A stretch of DNA of 64,000 bases. Origin: Pseudomonas sp. DTU12.3 (GTDB lineage: Bacteria; Pseudomonadota; Gammaproteobacteria; Pseudomonadales; Pseudomonadaceae). Shown here in pieces: positions 17,400 to 27,318 of the stretch (its first letter is position 1; every line of letters begins with the position of its first letter). The stretch covers positions 3,103,501-3,167,500 of the forward strand of contig NZ_CP027218.1 of assembly GCF_004124275.1 (NCBI RefSeq), written 5' to 3'. The position numbers and the translations under genes are program-made. The notes beneath the pieces are model-generated. The model searched no databases. It was given only the letters and a program-made list of their open reading frames with translations, and was not told the origin of the DNA.

Positions 17400-18422
17400 T
17401 TATTGCACCTGCTCGGAGACCGGTGACTCGAACGGGTAGATCCGGCGCCATTCGGACGCCATGTCGACCACGGTCCAGCCACGGGAATTGGCTTCGTCGA
17501 GGGCCTTATCGAGCCGCCCGATATCGGATTTGCGGTCATAGGCCCACTCGCGCTTGGCGTCGGTGTGGTGCACCAGGCCCATGAAACGCTTGCCGGAACC
17601 TGCGGCAGTCCACTGGAGCATTTGCAGGTCACCGTCGGAGTTGCCGAAGGCGAGGATCGGCCGCCGACCGATGACCGCATCGATGCTTTCCGGTTTGCCC
17701 GGGCCATCGTCGTTGTGCGCGAGTTTCGGTGTGCGCAGGATCGACGCCCGGCCGTCCTTGAATTGGAATGAAGTGATGAACGTGGTGCCGATCACCTGTT
17801 CCGGCGGGATGCCGTAGACCTTCTCGGCAAATGCACGCATGAACGCCGTATCACCGCCGGAAACGATGTAGGTCTTGAAGTCCTGGCTGCGCAGGTAGTC
17901 GAGCATTTCCAGCATCGGCTGGAAGATCATTTCGGTGTAGGGTTTACCGGTTTTCGGATGGCGCGCCTGACTCAGCCAGGTCTTGGCGTAGTCGTCGAAC
18001 GCCTCGGTGGTCATGCCGGTGTGGGTTGCGCCGACGATTTTCAATAAGCCATCCATGCCCGCCGCGGCGAGGGCCTTGTGGTCGTTTTCAAGGACCGCTT
18101 TGAAGGGCTGGGTGGTTTTCCATTCCGGGTGCTGTGCGGCCGTGCGTTTGACCTCGTCCAGCGCAAACAGCAACTCGAAATACATCGGCTGCTCGCTCCA
18201 TAAGGTGCCGTCGTTATCGAACACGGCGATGCGCTCGGCCGGTTTGACGAAGTCCTTGCTGCTTTGGTCAGTGACCGTTTGTACGAACTCGATAATGCTC
18301 TTTTTGGCTGGCCCGTCGTTCCACGATGGCAGTGGCTCGCTGGCCTGCGCGAGCAGGGGCAACGCCAGGCTGAACAGCAGGGCGAGTCCGAAACGTTGGC
18401 GGTACAGCATCGGGTTCGTCAT
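17400..18422 (-). CDS. Exported HAD-superfamily phosphatase-like protein
   Basis: A 340-residue protein with a clear signal peptide ending in [11 protein letters not shown] motif I is [10 protein letters not shown] (D69 nucleophile, D71 acid/base), motif II is the Ser in TYIVSGGD, and motif IV is FGNSDGD. A phosphotransfer reaction with Mg2+ is therefore likely, and its location is periplasmic. The cap region lies between motifs I and II. Its start overlaps the stop of batD in ATGA, with AGAAGGA upstream, so it is translationally coupled to the Bat genes. This is an unusual partner for a Bat operon and may be a client or an enzyme acting on the same substrate as the sulfatase downstream. Confidence 0.85.
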   Translation of the reverse strand: MTNPMLYRQRFGLALLFSLALPLLAQASEPLPSWNDGPAKKSIIEFVQTVTDQSSKDFVKPAERIAVFDNDGTLWSEQPMYFELLFALDEVKRTAAQHPEWKTTQPFKAVLENDHKALAAAGMDGLLKIVGATHTGMTTEAFDDYAKTWLSQARHPKTGKPYTEMIFQPMLEMLDYLRSQDFKTYIVSGGDTAFMRAFAEKVYGIPPEQVIGTTFITSFQFKDGRASILRTPKLAHNDDGPGKPESIDAVIGRRPILAFGNSDGDLQMLQWTAAGSGKRFMGLVHHTDAKREWAYDRKSDIGRLDKALDEANSRGWTVVDMASEWRRIYPFESPVSEQVQ

Positions 18423-19843
18423 GGGAAATCCTTCTCGTGAACGGGATTGAGCGGGCGCAGGGCTGACGCCGGTTTTACCTGCTGCTGTTGGACCTGACTG
18501 TGAAGCGTAGTCAAGGATTCGCGCAGTTGAACGAGTGTTTGCTCGGCGGTTGGGTGGCGACCGTAAAGCCCGCGTAACAGTCCTTGCAGGCGTGGGCCGG
18601 CATCGACCAGTTTCAGGCCCAGCCGACTGCGCCGCAGCCATAGATACAGCGCCGTCAGTTGTGGCGGCTTGGCTTGAAGTTCGCCGTTGATGTGCTGCCA
18701 GGCGTAGTCAGGTGATTGCTCCCAGGCCAGTTGCCTGGCGTGTTTGCGCGCTTGCCATTGCTGCCAGGCGCGAGTCATTCGCGGACGGCAGACATAAGTT
18801 GCGCCGACGAGGACGACGAGCAGGGTCAACCACACCAGCCAGCGCGCAGAGAAGTACAGGCGATTCTGGCCGATTTGCTTGAGGTCCTCGGCGATCGAGA
18901 ACACTGGTTTGTAAGCACTGTTGGCTGCCGCTTCGAACGTCACTGCCGGCACCTGGGTGGTGCGCGTCTGTCTGGCGCCCGAATCCCACCACTTCACCGC
19001 GATCGCCGGCAGGGTGTAGGCGCCGGCCTTGTCGATGCGGTAGCTGACAGCGTCGATGCGCTGCCCACCCAGAATGTCACCGCGACCGTCATCGAGGCTG
19101 GTGACTTGCGGGGTTTTCACATAGCGGCTCAAACCGGCAACCTCACCCAGCACCGGTGCGGGCAGGGCCATCGCCAATGTGCCGTCGGCTTGCAAGGTCA
19201 ATTGGCGGGTAATGCTGTCGCCGACTTTCAGCGGGGTCGCCGAGTTGACGAGGCTTTGTGTGAAGCGCAGGCCGGTCGCAACCAGCGGCGTTTCCCCGGG
19301 TTTGAAACCGGGCGGCTGGGCGGCGCTGAAATGCACGGGCTGACTCTGTGCGCTGATTTCCTTCGTGGCCTGGCCGGGTGTGGCGCGCACGGTCAGCGCC
19401 GGAATGTCGAAGCCTTGCGCGATATTCGGGGTGATCAGGTAGCTGTAGCGCAGGCCGCTGAAGGACTGGCCGTCAATGGTTTGATTGAGATGTTGGGCCT
19501 GGCCGTCTGGTGGCATCACCAGTGCGCCATCGAGCTTGAGGTCGGGCAGGGTGGCACCGCTGGTGAACCAGGTGTCGGTGAGGACATCGACTTGCAACTC
19601 GACCAGACCGCCGACCATGGCGCCTTCGGCGGGTTGCAGGTGGGCCTGGACTTTGAGTTGCGGATCGGCGGCGAAGGCGTTGAGGCTGAACAGGCCAGTC
19701 AGCAGCAAGGCGCCGAATCTTGTGGTGATTGATCTGGCCCCTTCGCGAGCAAGCCCGCTCCCACACGGGGGCTGCGCTGTACACACGTCCAATGTGGGAG
19801 CGGGCTTGCTCGCGAAGGCGTCAGCCGGATTTCGCTGAATCAT
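18419..19843 (-). CDS. batD: BatD-like (oxygen-tolerance) membrane protein with REP-encoded N-terminal extension
   Basis: A 474-residue protein with a large periplasmic part and one transmembrane helix near residue 345 ([18 protein letters not shown]), then a cytosolic tail. The pattern ([20 protein letters not shown] early; [19 protein letters not shown] late) matches BatD. Bat proteins cooperate with MoxR ATPases in envelope stress. ATG 19843 overlaps the batB stop (ATGA) and has AGGGAG upstream, so translation starts there. Residues 9-35 are then encoded by a REP palindrome at 19741-19817, placed before the hydrophobic signal sequence (residues 42-58). No alternative start codon exists between the REP and the signal sequence. 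Confidence 0.83.
   Translation of the reverse strand: MIQRNPADAFASKPAPTLDVCTAQPPCGSGLAREGARSITTRFGALLLTGLFSLNAFAADPQLKVQAHLQPAEGAMVGGLVELQVDVLTDTWFTSGATLPDLKLDGALVMPPDGQAQHLNQTIDGQSFSGLRYSYLITPNIAQGFDIPALTVRATPGQATKEISAQSQPVHFSAAQPPGFKPGETPLVATGLRFTQSLVNSATPLKVGDSITRQLTLQADGTLAMALPAPVLGEVAGLSRYVKTPQVTSLDDGRGDILGGQRIDAVSYRIDKAGAYTLPAIAVKWWDSGARQTRTTQVPAVTFEAAANSAYKPVFSIAEDLKQIGQNRLYFSARWLVWLTLLVVLVGATYVCRPRMTRAWQQWQARKHARQLAWEQSPDYAWQHINGELQAKPPQLTALYLWLRRSRLGLKLVDAGPRLQGLLRGLYGRHPTAEQTLVQLRESLTTLHSQVQQQQVKPASALRPLNPVHEKDFP
19741..19817. repeat. REP-like palindrome, family A variant, inside the batD coding region
   Basis: Arms CTTCGCGAGCAAGCCCGCTC and complement, 77 bases in total. It lies wholly between the batD start codon and its signal-peptide codons and keeps the frame open. 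Confidence 0.9.
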
Positions 19844-21420
19844 GGCTTCGCTCCCTGCTGATCCTGCAAGCTGAACTTCTGCTTGAGAAACTTCGCCGGT
19901 GAGGTGGTCAGGTTCTGCAACCACAGCGCATCGGACGCGGCCTGCTCGGTCGCAACTTTTTTGCTCTGGCCCTTGCCCGGTGCCTTGTCGAATTTCACCT
20001 CGTCGGGTTTGGTCTGCGGTGCATTCTTCTCGGCGCTTTCGGTGTCTTTCAACAAGGCCTGCGCCAGCGCCAGATTGGCCGTCGCTTCGGTGAACTGCGG
20101 TTGCAGTTTCAAGGCTTGTGTATAGGCAGCTATCGCCTCATCGAACTTGAAGCGGCGCACGTAGATATTGCCCAGATAGAAGTACGCCTGCGGCGTGTCC
20201 AGTCGCGCAAAGGTCGCCAGTGCGAGGTCGTAGTCCGCAGCGTGATAGGCGGCGACACCTTTCCAGTACAGGTCGACAAACAGTGCCGCAGCCTGCGGCC
20301 AGTGTTCGTGCTCGAAGGCCCAGCGACCTTGCTGGTCACGGGTGAAAAACGCATCGGTCAAGGCATTGGCCTGCGCCGGTGCCGATGGCCAGCCAAGGCC
20401 TGCGGCCAGTATTAACGCCGGCATCCAGTTGACGCTCCAGCCCTTGCGCACGCTGAACAACGCCAGCAGCAACAGCGGCGAGCACAGCCAGTAACCGGCA
20501 TCTTTCCAGTGCAGTTCACGCTGTTCGGCGCTGGCACTCTGAAAGTGCGCTTGTGCATGCAACTCGATCCAGTCCAGGTCATCGTCGTTGAGGGTCAGGC
20601 TGCCGAGCGGTGCATCGACAGCCGAAGCCAGCTGTTTGATTGCCGCTTGATCGAAACTGCCGAGGATCGGTCGCCCGTTGCTATCGATTTTCGGTTGGCC
20701 GTTGGCACCGTTAACGATCCCGCCGTCCTCACTGCCCACCGCCAATACCAATACTTGCAGCTGACTGCCGCTGAGGCGTTTGTCGAGGCTGCCGAGTTGC
20801 GCGGTATCGGCGCCGTCGGTGATCAGCAGCAGGCTGCCCGGAGTTTTCTCGGCACTGAGCAGGCGCTTGGCTTGATCAATCACCGCGCCGACATCCTTGC
20901 CCGGTTTGTCGATCAACCCGGTGCTCAAGGCCTGAATGAAGGTGTCGAGCAGCGCCGGGTCGTCAGTCGGCGGTAACACCAGATGCGCGCTGCCGGCATA
21001 GGCGATCAGTGCGGTGCGTGCGCCGGCACGACGCTGGATCAGGTCGTGAAGCTTGTGTTTGGCCGCTTCCAGGCGCGTCGGCTGGAGATCGCTGGCGTCC
21101 ATCGACGGCGACAGATCCACCGCGACAATCAACGGCGCACGATTCTCGAGAAAGTCCGGGCGATCCTGTTCCCAGGTCGGCCCGGCCGCCGCGAGTGCAC
21201 CGAGGATCAACAGCGCACAGAGCAGATGCACCGGACGCAGCCGTTGATGATCCTGCGGGGTGACCAACAGGTGCGGCAGTAAATGTTCGGCGATGTTGCC
21301 GCGCAGCCGTCGTTGCAGGTCACGGCTGCGGCGCCAGATCAGCGGCAACAGCGCGCCGAACACCGCGAGCAGCAGCCATAGCGGCCGGAGGAAATGCAAG
21401 TCGCTGAGATTGATGTCCAT
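19840..21420 (-). CDS. batB: BatB/BatC-like protein: VWA domain plus TPR
   Basis: A 526-residue inner-membrane protein. Two membrane helices (about 9-28 and 64-80) precede a von Willebrand A domain whose MIDAS begins at residues 102-106 (DLSPS in [12 protein letters not shown]). Another helix follows near 325. The C-terminal third holds TPR repeats ([40 protein letters not shown]) and a Lys/Pro-rich tail. It thus combines BatB and BatC. VWA proteins of this group are thought to act with MoxR in folding or assembling envelope proteins. AGGAGG lies before ATG 21420; it follows batA by one base. Confidence 0.87.
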   Translation of the reverse strand: MDINLSDLHFLRPLWLLLAVFGALLPLIWRRSRDLQRRLRGNIAEHLLPHLLVTPQDHQRLRPVHLLCALLILGALAAAGPTWEQDRPDFLENRAPLIVAVDLSPSMDASDLQPTRLEAAKHKLHDLIQRRAGARTALIAYAGSAHLVLPPTDDPALLDTFIQALSTGLIDKPGKDVGAVIDQAKRLLSAEKTPGSLLLITDGADTAQLGSLDKRLSGSQLQVLVLAVGSEDGGIVNGANGQPKIDSNGRPILGSFDQAAIKQLASAVDAPLGSLTLNDDDLDWIELHAQAHFQSASAEQRELHWKDAGYWLCSPLLLLALFSVRKGWSVNWMPALILAAGLGWPSAPAQANALTDAFFTRDQQGRWAFEHEHWPQAAALFVDLYWKGVAAYHAADYDLALATFARLDTPQAYFYLGNIYVRRFKFDEAIAAYTQALKLQPQFTEATANLALAQALLKDTESAEKNAPQTKPDEVKFDKAPGKGQSKKVATEQAASDALWLQNLTTSPAKFLKQKFSLQDQQGAKP

Positions 21421-21421
21421 C

Positions 21422-22414
21422 TCAGGCCTCCTGCCTTTGCCGTGCGCTCGCCAGGCGCGGGCGCAACAGCGCGCCAAGCTGATACACCGCGAGCAACAGC
21501 AGCGCCGCGCCCAGCGGCCAATAAAACAATTCGCGCTGTGGCTGGTGGCGGAAGGTTTTCACCTGATGCGGCGTCAGTTGATCGAGGGTGCTGTAAACCC
21601 GATCCAGCGCGCTGCGGTCTTCGGCGCGAAAGAACTGGCCGCCGGTGGTGCGGGCGATCTGTTCAAGCCCCGCCAGATTGACCTTGGCCTCACCGGAGGC
21701 GCTGGGGTCGCCAATGCCGATGGTGTGAATGATCACGCCTTTGTTGGCGGCCATTTCGGCGGCATGATCCGGGGTGATAGCGCTGCTGGTGTCGTTGCCA
21801 TCGGTGAGCAGGATGAGGACTTTTTCCTGTTCGTGGGCCTGGTCGAGCAACTTCAGGCTGAGGCCGATAGCGTCGCCGATCGCGGTGTTGGGGCCGGCCA
21901 TGCCGATGCCGGTGTCGGCCAGCAACAGCGACAGGCTGGCGTGATCGAGGGTCAATGGCGCCTGCGGATACGCACCGCTGCCGAAGACGATCAGGCCGAG
22001 GCGGTCGTCCTTGCGCTTGTCGATAAAGCCTTGCACGACCTCTTTGACGGCAGCGAGGCGATTGATCTTTTCCCCGTTGGCGTTGGTGAAGTCTTCGGTT
22101 TCCATCGACTGCGAAATGTCGATGGCGAGCATCAGGTCGCGCACCGGTTGCTGGCGTTCGATGGGCTTTTCGACGAACACCGGCCGCGCAACTGCCAGCA
22201 GGATCAGTGCCCATACCAGTACATTGAGCAGCAACTGCCAGGCATTGCGTCGACTGCCGACGTTACTCGGTGCTTCGCCGACCGCGCGGCTCATGGCACT
22301 GAAAAACGGCACGCGCACTGCGCTGCGCGCTTCGTTGTAGGCGGGCAGGTACCGGTAGGCCAACCAAGGCAGCGGCAGCAGCAACAACAACCACGGATAA
22401 TCAAGCTGCCACAT
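21422..22414 (-). CDS. batA: BatA-like VWA-domain protein
   Basis: A 330-residue inner-membrane protein with helices near residues 7-22, 60-77 and 305-322 enclosing a VWA domain. The MIDAS motif is DISQS at 99-103 (LMLAIDISQSMETED), followed by VFGSGAYPQAPLT and ILLTDGNDTSS, standard VWA elements. Start 22414 lies inside the last codons of the upstream DUF4381 gene (14-base overlap). It should bind a divalent ion through MIDAS and interact with MoxR or a client protein. Confidence 0.88.
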   Translation of the reverse strand: MWQLDYPWLLLLLPLPWLAYRYLPAYNEARSAVRVPFFSAMSRAVGEAPSNVGSRRNAWQLLLNVLVWALILLAVARPVFVEKPIERQQPVRDLMLAIDISQSMETEDFTNANGEKINRLAAVKEVVQGFIDKRKDDRLGLIVFGSGAYPQAPLTLDHASLSLLLADTGIGMAGPNTAIGDAIGLSLKLLDQAHEQEKVLILLTDGNDTSSAITPDHAAEMAANKGVIIHTIGIGDPSASGEAKVNLAGLEQIARTTGGQFFRAEDRSALDRVYSTLDQLTPHQVKTFRHQPQRELFYWPLGAALLLLAVYQLGALLRPRLASARQRQEA

Positions 22415-23000
22415 GATGATGCTCCACCCAGTCCTGGCAGGTCTCGAACAGGCTCTGTCGTTGCGGCGCGGGGAGGGCGCGCAAGACCTCGTCCGGCGCG
22501 TAGGCGAGTTGTGCCAGTTGCGCGCTGAAATCCGTCGGCAACGGTTTCCTACAGTGTTGCTGCAAAAAGACTTGCCAATCCTCGCGCCCAAGCGCCGCAG
22601 AACCCTGTAGGAGTGAGCCTGCTCGCGATGGCGTCCGGTCAGTCGATGAATGTGTTGAACGTGATGACGCTATCGCGAGCAGGCTCACTCCTACAGAGAT
22701 CGGGTTCCAGCTCGGGGATTGTGGGGGCATCGACAGGGCCACGCGTTTGAGCAACTCCGGGAGTTCGCGCAAGGCATTGAGGTCGTCGCTACGGCTGCGC
22801 AACTGCTCCAGTCGCGCCAGGGCTTCACGCCGGTACTGATCACGCTGCCATTGCCGATAACGACGGATTGCGATAATCAGCGTGAGCATCAGCAAAACCC
22901 CCAGCAACACCCACCAACCCCACGTCTGCGGCGCATAACTGACCGGCGCGGGCAGGCCCAACTCCTTGAGCTGGTCGATGCTGGGGATATTCGGATTCAC
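22401..23000 (-). CDS. DUF4381 protein with an in-frame REP insertion
   Basis: A 199-residue protein with one N-terminal membrane helix (WGWWVLLGVLLMLTLIIAI, about 27-45), followed by a basic coiled stretch and a helical cytosolic part ending LFETCQDWVEHHH. This is the DUF4381 layout found between DUF58 and BatA genes. The start is GTG and overlaps the DUF58 stop (GTGA). Residues about 102-132 (SVGVSLLAIASSRS and on) are the translation of a complete 90-base REP palindrome. The conserved frame resumes at AALGREDWQVFLQQHC, so the element adds 30 codons without breaking the gene. Function unknown; presumably part of the MoxR/Bat complex. Confidence 0.83.
   Translation of the reverse strand: MNPNIPSIDQLKELGLPAPVSYAPQTWGWWVLLGVLLMLTLIIAIRRYRQWQRDQYRREALARLEQLRSRSDDLNALRELPELLKRVALSMPPQSPSWNPISVGVSLLAIASSRSTHSSTDRTPSRAGSLLQGSAALGREDWQVFLQQHCRKPLPTDFSAQLAQLAYAPDEVLRALPAPQRQSLFETCQDWVEHHHVAA
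22606..22695. repeat. REP-like palindrome, family A/B hybrid, inside the DUF4381 coding region
   Basis: Arms TGTAGGAGTGAGCCTGCTCG and complement; 90 bases, a multiple of three. The TGTAGGAG end resembles family B and the GAGCCTGCTCGCGA part family A. It lies wholly inside the gene in an open frame. Confidence 0.92.
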
Positions 23001-23932
23001 CGTCGCGCTCCCGCTTTCTTGCCCAGTTCGGCGCGCAGTTGTTCATGGGCTTCTTCGGCGGTACTGATCATCATCAGCGGCACCTGACTGCGCCGCAGCA
23101 AGGTGGCGACGTCCTTGAGACGACCGCTGAGAAAATCCCCCAGCGGCTGATGCACGTTGCGTTTTTCGATGGCCAGCTCCACCTGCAATTCACCCTGGGT
23201 GACCAGCAAGCGGCCGTTGCTCGGCAGCTTCAGCGCCAGTGGATCGTAGACTTGCAGGGCGATCACATCGTTATGCGCCGACAGTTGCCGCATCAGTTGC
23301 AGGGTGCGTTCACCGGCGCCGGCGAAATCGCTGACGATGCAGATCAGATGATCGTGCCCGACCACGGCGAGGCAACGCTGCAAGACCTTGTCCAGTTGAT
23401 CCTCGTCCTCGGCATCGCGGTTGCCGGCGTTCAAGGCGCGGTTCTGTTCGGCCACGCGACTGAGCAACGCCTCGACTCGCTTGCGACTGCGCAGCGGCGC
23501 GATGCTGTCGATACGCTGGTCATTGAACACCAGACCGCCGACCCGGTCGCCGGCATGGAACACCATCCACGCTGCAAGTGCCGCGAGCTCGGCGGCCACG
23601 GCGGATTTGAAGCTGCGTTGCGAGCCGAAGAACATCGACATGCGTTGATCAACCACGATCAACGCCGGGCGGTCGCGCTCTTCGGTGAAGGTACGCACCA
23701 CCGGTTTGCCGGTGCGCAGCGAGGCGCGCCAGTCGAGGTGGCGTAAATCATCGCCGGGCTGATAACGGCGCAGTTCATCGAAGTTCAAGCCACGGCCACG
23801 CAGGCGCGAAGCATGATTGCCGGCAAGAATGCTGCCCTGCGGCTGGCGGGCAAGAAAACTCAGGTCGCGGGCCTTGAACTCCAACGCCATCAATTGCGCG
23901 AGAGAGACGTAGACCAGCCCTTCGTCGTTCAT
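22997..23932 (-). CDS. DUF58 protein, MoxR partner
   Basis: A 311-residue cytosolic protein. Its hallmark is RRYQPGDDLRHLDWRASLRT followed by VRTFTEERDRPALIVVDQ, the DUF58 signature. The second half has VWA-like features (IVVDQRMSMFFGS in place of a perfect DxSxS; HDHLICIVSDFAG). DUF58 genes almost always follow moxR; the product is thought to be a MoxR substrate adaptor. ATG 23932 overlaps the moxR stop (ATGA), and the 3' end overlaps the DUF4381 start, so stoichiometry is probably set by translational coupling. Confidence 0.9.
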   Translation of the reverse strand: MNDEGLVYVSLAQLMALEFKARDLSFLARQPQGSILAGNHASRLRGRGLNFDELRRYQPGDDLRHLDWRASLRTGKPVVRTFTEERDRPALIVVDQRMSMFFGSQRSFKSAVAAELAALAAWMVFHAGDRVGGLVFNDQRIDSIAPLRSRKRVEALLSRVAEQNRALNAGNRDAEDEDQLDKVLQRCLAVVGHDHLICIVSDFAGAGERTLQLMRQLSAHNDVIALQVYDPLALKLPSNGRLLVTQGELQVELAIEKRNVHQPLGDFLSGRLKDVATLLRRSQVPLMMISTAEEAHEQLRAELGKKAGARR

Positions 23933-24909
23933 GCCGGAATCGCCACTTTGTCGAGAATCCGGTCGAGCACCTGATCGGCGCTGACGCCATCGGCCACCGC
24001 GTCGTAGCTCAGCTGCAGGCGATGACGCAACACCGGATGCACCACCGCGCGGACGTTGTCCGGCGAAACGAAATCCTGGCCTTGCAACCACGCATCGGCA
24101 CGCGCGCAACGATCCAGACCGATGCCGCCACGCGGACTGGCGCCGATGCTGATCCAGCGCGCGAGGTCTTCATCGTAGTCAGCCGGGTGGCGGGTGGCGT
24201 TGATCAGATCAATCAGATAGCTGTCGATGGCCGGCGATACATGCACCGCGCTGACCTCTTTGCGCGCCGCGAAGATCACTTCCTGCGACAGGCTGAAGCC
24301 CTTCGCCAGCGTGGTGCTGGCACCTTGGGCGAACTCTTCGTTGCGCAGCAAACGCAACACCTGACTCTCGTTTTCGGCGCTCGGGTAATCGAGCAGAACC
24401 TTCATCAGGAACCGGTCCATTTGCGCTTCCGGCAACGGATAGGTGCCTTCCTGTTCAATCGGATTTTGCGTCGCCACCACGATAAACAGCTCCGGCAGCG
24501 CATGGCTGTTGCCGGCGACGGTGATCTGCCGCTCTTCCATGGCTTCGAGCAACGCTGCCTGGACTTTCGCCGGCGCGCGGTTGATCTCGTCGGCAAGAAT
24601 CAGATTGCCGAACAGCGGGCCAGGCTGAAAGCGGATTTCGTTCTTGCCTTCGACCTGATGCAGCACCTCGGCCCCGGTGATGTCCGAGGGCAACAGGTCG
24701 GGGGTGAACTGGATGCGGCTCATCTTCGCATCGAGGTGCTTGGCCAGTGCCTTGACCGTGCGGGTCTTGGCCAGCCCCGGCAAACTTTCCAGAAGCAAAT
24801 GCCCATTGGCCAACAGACCGAGGAGGATCTGCCGAATGACTTGATCCTGGCCGAGCACTGCTTCGGCGATGCTGGCTTGCAGGGCGTTGAGGTCGGTAAG
24901 AGCAGTCAT
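23929..24909 (-). CDS. MoxR-family AAA+ ATPase
   Basis: A 326-residue AAA+ ATPase with Walker A at about residues 38-51 (LLLESLPGLAKTRT), Walker B at about 105-112 (LILADEIN), sensor-like VVATQNPIEQEGTYPLPEAQ and a C-terminal lid ending in ASPRGGIGLDRCARADAWLQ. MoxR ATPases work as chaperones with VWA-domain partners to mature enzymes or respond to envelope stress. AAGGACTG precedes ATG 24909. It leads the DUF58-DUF4381-batA-batB-batD block and begins 23 bases after the SphA-like gene, which makes one long operon likely. Confidence 0.92.
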   Translation of the reverse strand: MTALTDLNALQASIAEAVLGQDQVIRQILLGLLANGHLLLESLPGLAKTRTVKALAKHLDAKMSRIQFTPDLLPSDITGAEVLHQVEGKNEIRFQPGPLFGNLILADEINRAPAKVQAALLEAMEERQITVAGNSHALPELFIVVATQNPIEQEGTYPLPEAQMDRFLMKVLLDYPSAENESQVLRLLRNEEFAQGASTTLAKGFSLSQEVIFAARKEVSAVHVSPAIDSYLIDLINATRHPADYDEDLARWISIGASPRGGIGLDRCARADAWLQGQDFVSPDNVRAVVHPVLRHRLQLSYDAVADGVSADQVLDRILDKVAIPA

Positions 24910-24932
24910 GGCAGCAGTCCTTTGTGTCCGGT

Positions 24933-25883
24933 CTAGAAAAACGCGAGGGTCAGGTTGACGCTGAAGCCGTTGCCTTCGGGACGATTCTTGGTGTCGAACT
25001 CCGGCACCCAGCGGGCGCTGATGTTGGCCTGGGCGTCAGCGAATTTACCGGCCCAGCCGATCACCGGCCCGGCACCGACCGAACGTCCGCGATAGCCGTT
25101 GAAGGTATTGGCAGTCTGGCCTTTGTCGTCAGTCAGTTGCTGGATATAACCGGCGGCGACACCGGCGTTCCAGCCTTCGCCGAAGCCGTGGGTCCACAGT
25201 GCATCGAGGCGGAAGATGTTGCCGTTGCGGTAATCGGTCGCGTCGTTTTCGGTGTAGCGCTCGAATGCGCTCATCAGGCTGAACTCACCACCTTTGCCGT
25301 CCAGATGAGTGAACGCCACGGTCGGCATGAACGTGTAATTGTTCTGACCCGGGTTGGCCAGACGATCTTTGTTATAGGCACCCGTAGGCACGTAGATCGG
25401 CAGCGAAAACGAGATGTGGTTGAACTCATCGAAGTGGTAACCGGCGGCAATCGGGGTGATCAGCGCGTCGGCGAATTGCGTGCCGGAATCGCTGTCGCCC
25501 AGCGTCCGTCCGCGCGGGCCGGTGATGCTGGCTTTGATGTCGGTGTACTGCACCGGCACGCCGATCGCCGAGGCGTAATTCCAGCGACCTTTGCCGGTAT
25601 CCCAGACGTGGGTGAAATTGCCCATGGTGTAGGAGACTTTCATGTCGATCCCGCCACTGACAGCGCCGGAGATCGGCGCTCCGGAACTGCCCTTGAGCGA
25701 GCCGTCGTACCAGATGCTGGTCAGCGACATGATCCAGCCGGGCTCCGGTGGCACGACCCCGGCGTTGGAAAACACTTGCTGGCCGGTAATCGGCCGGCCC
25801 ACGCCGCCTTCTGCCGCGTAAAGCAGAGGACTGCCGATCATGCACAGCGCCAACAGCGGACGCACAACGTAAGGCTTGACCAT
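24933..25883 (-). CDS. Predicted outer-membrane channel, SphA/phenol-degradation MetA-like family
   Basis: A 316-residue exported protein with signal peptide (cleavage likely after LLYAA) and alternating beta-strand sequence ending in an aromatic residue (FSVNLTLAFF), as required for outer-membrane insertion. Pieces such as HFDEFNHISFSLPIYVPTGAY and FMPTVAFTHLDGKGGEFSL match the transporter family associated with aromatic-compound uptake (the MetA pathway/SphA group). It may let hydrophobic or aromatic substrates through the outer membrane. ATG 25883 has GGAGC upstream; TTG directly before it is a weaker alternative. Gaps to both neighbours are short (12 and 23 bases). Confidence 0.75.
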   Translation of the reverse strand: MVKPYVVRPLLALCMIGSPLLYAAEGGVGRPITGQQVFSNAGVVPPEPGWIMSLTSIWYDGSLKGSSGAPISGAVSGGIDMKVSYTMGNFTHVWDTGKGRWNYASAIGVPVQYTDIKASITGPRGRTLGDSDSGTQFADALITPIAAGYHFDEFNHISFSLPIYVPTGAYNKDRLANPGQNNYTFMPTVAFTHLDGKGGEFSLMSAFERYTENDATDYRNGNIFRLDALWTHGFGEGWNAGVAAGYIQQLTDDKGQTANTFNGYRGRSVGAGPVIGWAGKFADAQANISARWVPEFDTKNRPEGNGFSVNLTLAFF

Positions 25884-25895
25884 CAAAAGCTCCGC

Positions 25896-27308
25896 TTATT
25901 GTTTTGAATTGACCGGATCGAGCAGGGGCATTTTCCATTCGCCACTGGCCACCTCCGGTTTCGGCAGGTAAAGACGCAAAATCCCGTAGAACGGTCCGTT
26001 GGGTGCCGGCAGCCAATTGGTCTGCTTGTCCTTGCCGGGGTTGGCGTGCTGCACGTACAGGGTCAGCCCGCCGTCGGCGTCGAGCGCAAGATCCGGCAGC
26101 ATCCGCGAGTTGATCAGGTACCGATTGAGCGGGTTGGCCACGAGCAATTTGTTTTTGCCGTCATACATCGTCAGCGACCAGAAGGCGTCAGCCGGGGGCA
26201 GGGCGCCCTTGTCGAAATGCAGGGTGTAATCGTGTTTCGACGCATCGGCGGGTTGACCGTCCTTGTCGACGAAGTAACCGATGTAATTGGCTTCCTCCGC
26301 GGAGTTGCCGAAGATGCCCATGTTGGCCCCGGCATAGCGATACAGGTAATTGCCCTTGAGGTGGTCGCGGGTGCCGAAGAAATCGCCGCTGCTGACCTGA
26401 TGGCTATCGACTTTGTCCTTCTTGAACCCGGCGAATTCGGCTTTGGCGTCGCTGATGCCGTCCTCCAGCGCCTGGCGCTGTTCGGTGCTGAGCTTCTTCA
26501 CGTCGAACGGTGCGCCGGCGCCGATACCGATTTTGGCGAAACGCGCCAACAGGTCTTTCTCGACGTCCTGCGGCGGGGCGAAGGCCAGCATGAAGTTCAG
26601 GTAACGGAACAGATCCGGCGTTTCACTCATGGTCGGCGTCGGTTTCGGCCAACTGACTTTTGGTGCAGGCGCCGGGGCTTTCTGCTTGAGGTAATGGCTG
26701 AGGGTTTCGACCTTGTAGCCTTGCTGGATCTGCTTGACCTTGGTCAGGTCCTTTTCGTCGAACAGTTGGGTGCGATACAGCGCGTAGGTGATATTGCTTT
26801 CGCTGCGCAGCAGACGGTCGATATTCACCGGTTGCTGACCTTGCCATTCGGGGCCGGCAATCATGAAGTGACCGCCGTTGTTGCCGGTACTGCGGGTGCC
26901 CAGGTAGGCGAAGTTTTGTGTATAGGCGTCGATCAGCTGCACCGAGTAATAGCGGTGCTCTTCGATGGGCGGCAAGGACAGGATCAGCGGCTCGCTGCGC
27001 AGGTCCATCCAGACGAACGAGTAAGGCGTGTCGGCGTTGGGTGTGACGAATGCGGTGTCCTTGGCGGTAAAAGCCTTCGCCGTGTTGCCGATCCGGTTGA
27101 ACGGTGCCTTGTAGTTCGGGCTTTTGCTGTCGATGGCCTGGGTGTAGAGGGTCTTGTACATCTCCACGACCGGGAAGCCATAGAGGTAAGCTTCCTTGGC
27201 AATTGCGCGTGCCTCTTCGGGGCTGGCGGTGAAACCCTGGGCACCGACGCCGCAACTGACGAACATCGTCATCAGGCTATATCCGGCGGCTTTGATGGCT
27301 CCTTGCAT
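25896..27308 (-). CDS. DUF1254/DUF1214 exported protein
   Basis: A 470-residue exported protein with a signal peptide ending at VGAQG. The N-terminal DUF1254 domain has AYLYGFPVVEMYKTLYTQA and FVTPNADTPYSFVWMDL; the C-terminal DUF1214 domain has NYIGYFVDKDGQPADASKHD, FWSLTMYDGKNKLLVANPLN and NWLPAPNGPFYGILRLYLP. Proteins of this family are common in bacteria, are exported, and have no established reaction. AAGGAA is well placed before ATG 27308. It lies between two predicted outer-membrane barrels and upstream of moxR. Confidence 0.9.
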   Translation of the reverse strand: MQGAIKAAGYSLMTMFVSCGVGAQGFTASPEEARAIAKEAYLYGFPVVEMYKTLYTQAIDSKSPNYKAPFNRIGNTAKAFTAKDTAFVTPNADTPYSFVWMDLRSEPLILSLPPIEEHRYYSVQLIDAYTQNFAYLGTRSTGNNGGHFMIAGPEWQGQQPVNIDRLLRSESNITYALYRTQLFDEKDLTKVKQIQQGYKVETLSHYLKQKAPAPAPKVSWPKPTPTMSETPDLFRYLNFMLAFAPPQDVEKDLLARFAKIGIGAGAPFDVKKLSTEQRQALEDGISDAKAEFAGFKKDKVDSHQVSSGDFFGTRDHLKGNYLYRYAGANMGIFGNSAEEANYIGYFVDKDGQPADASKHDYTLHFDKGALPPADAFWSLTMYDGKNKLLVANPLNRYLINSRMLPDLALDADGGLTLYVQHANPGKDKQTNWLPAPNGPFYGILRLYLPKPEVASGEWKMPLLDPVNSKQ

Positions 27309-27318
27309 GGCGTTTTCC

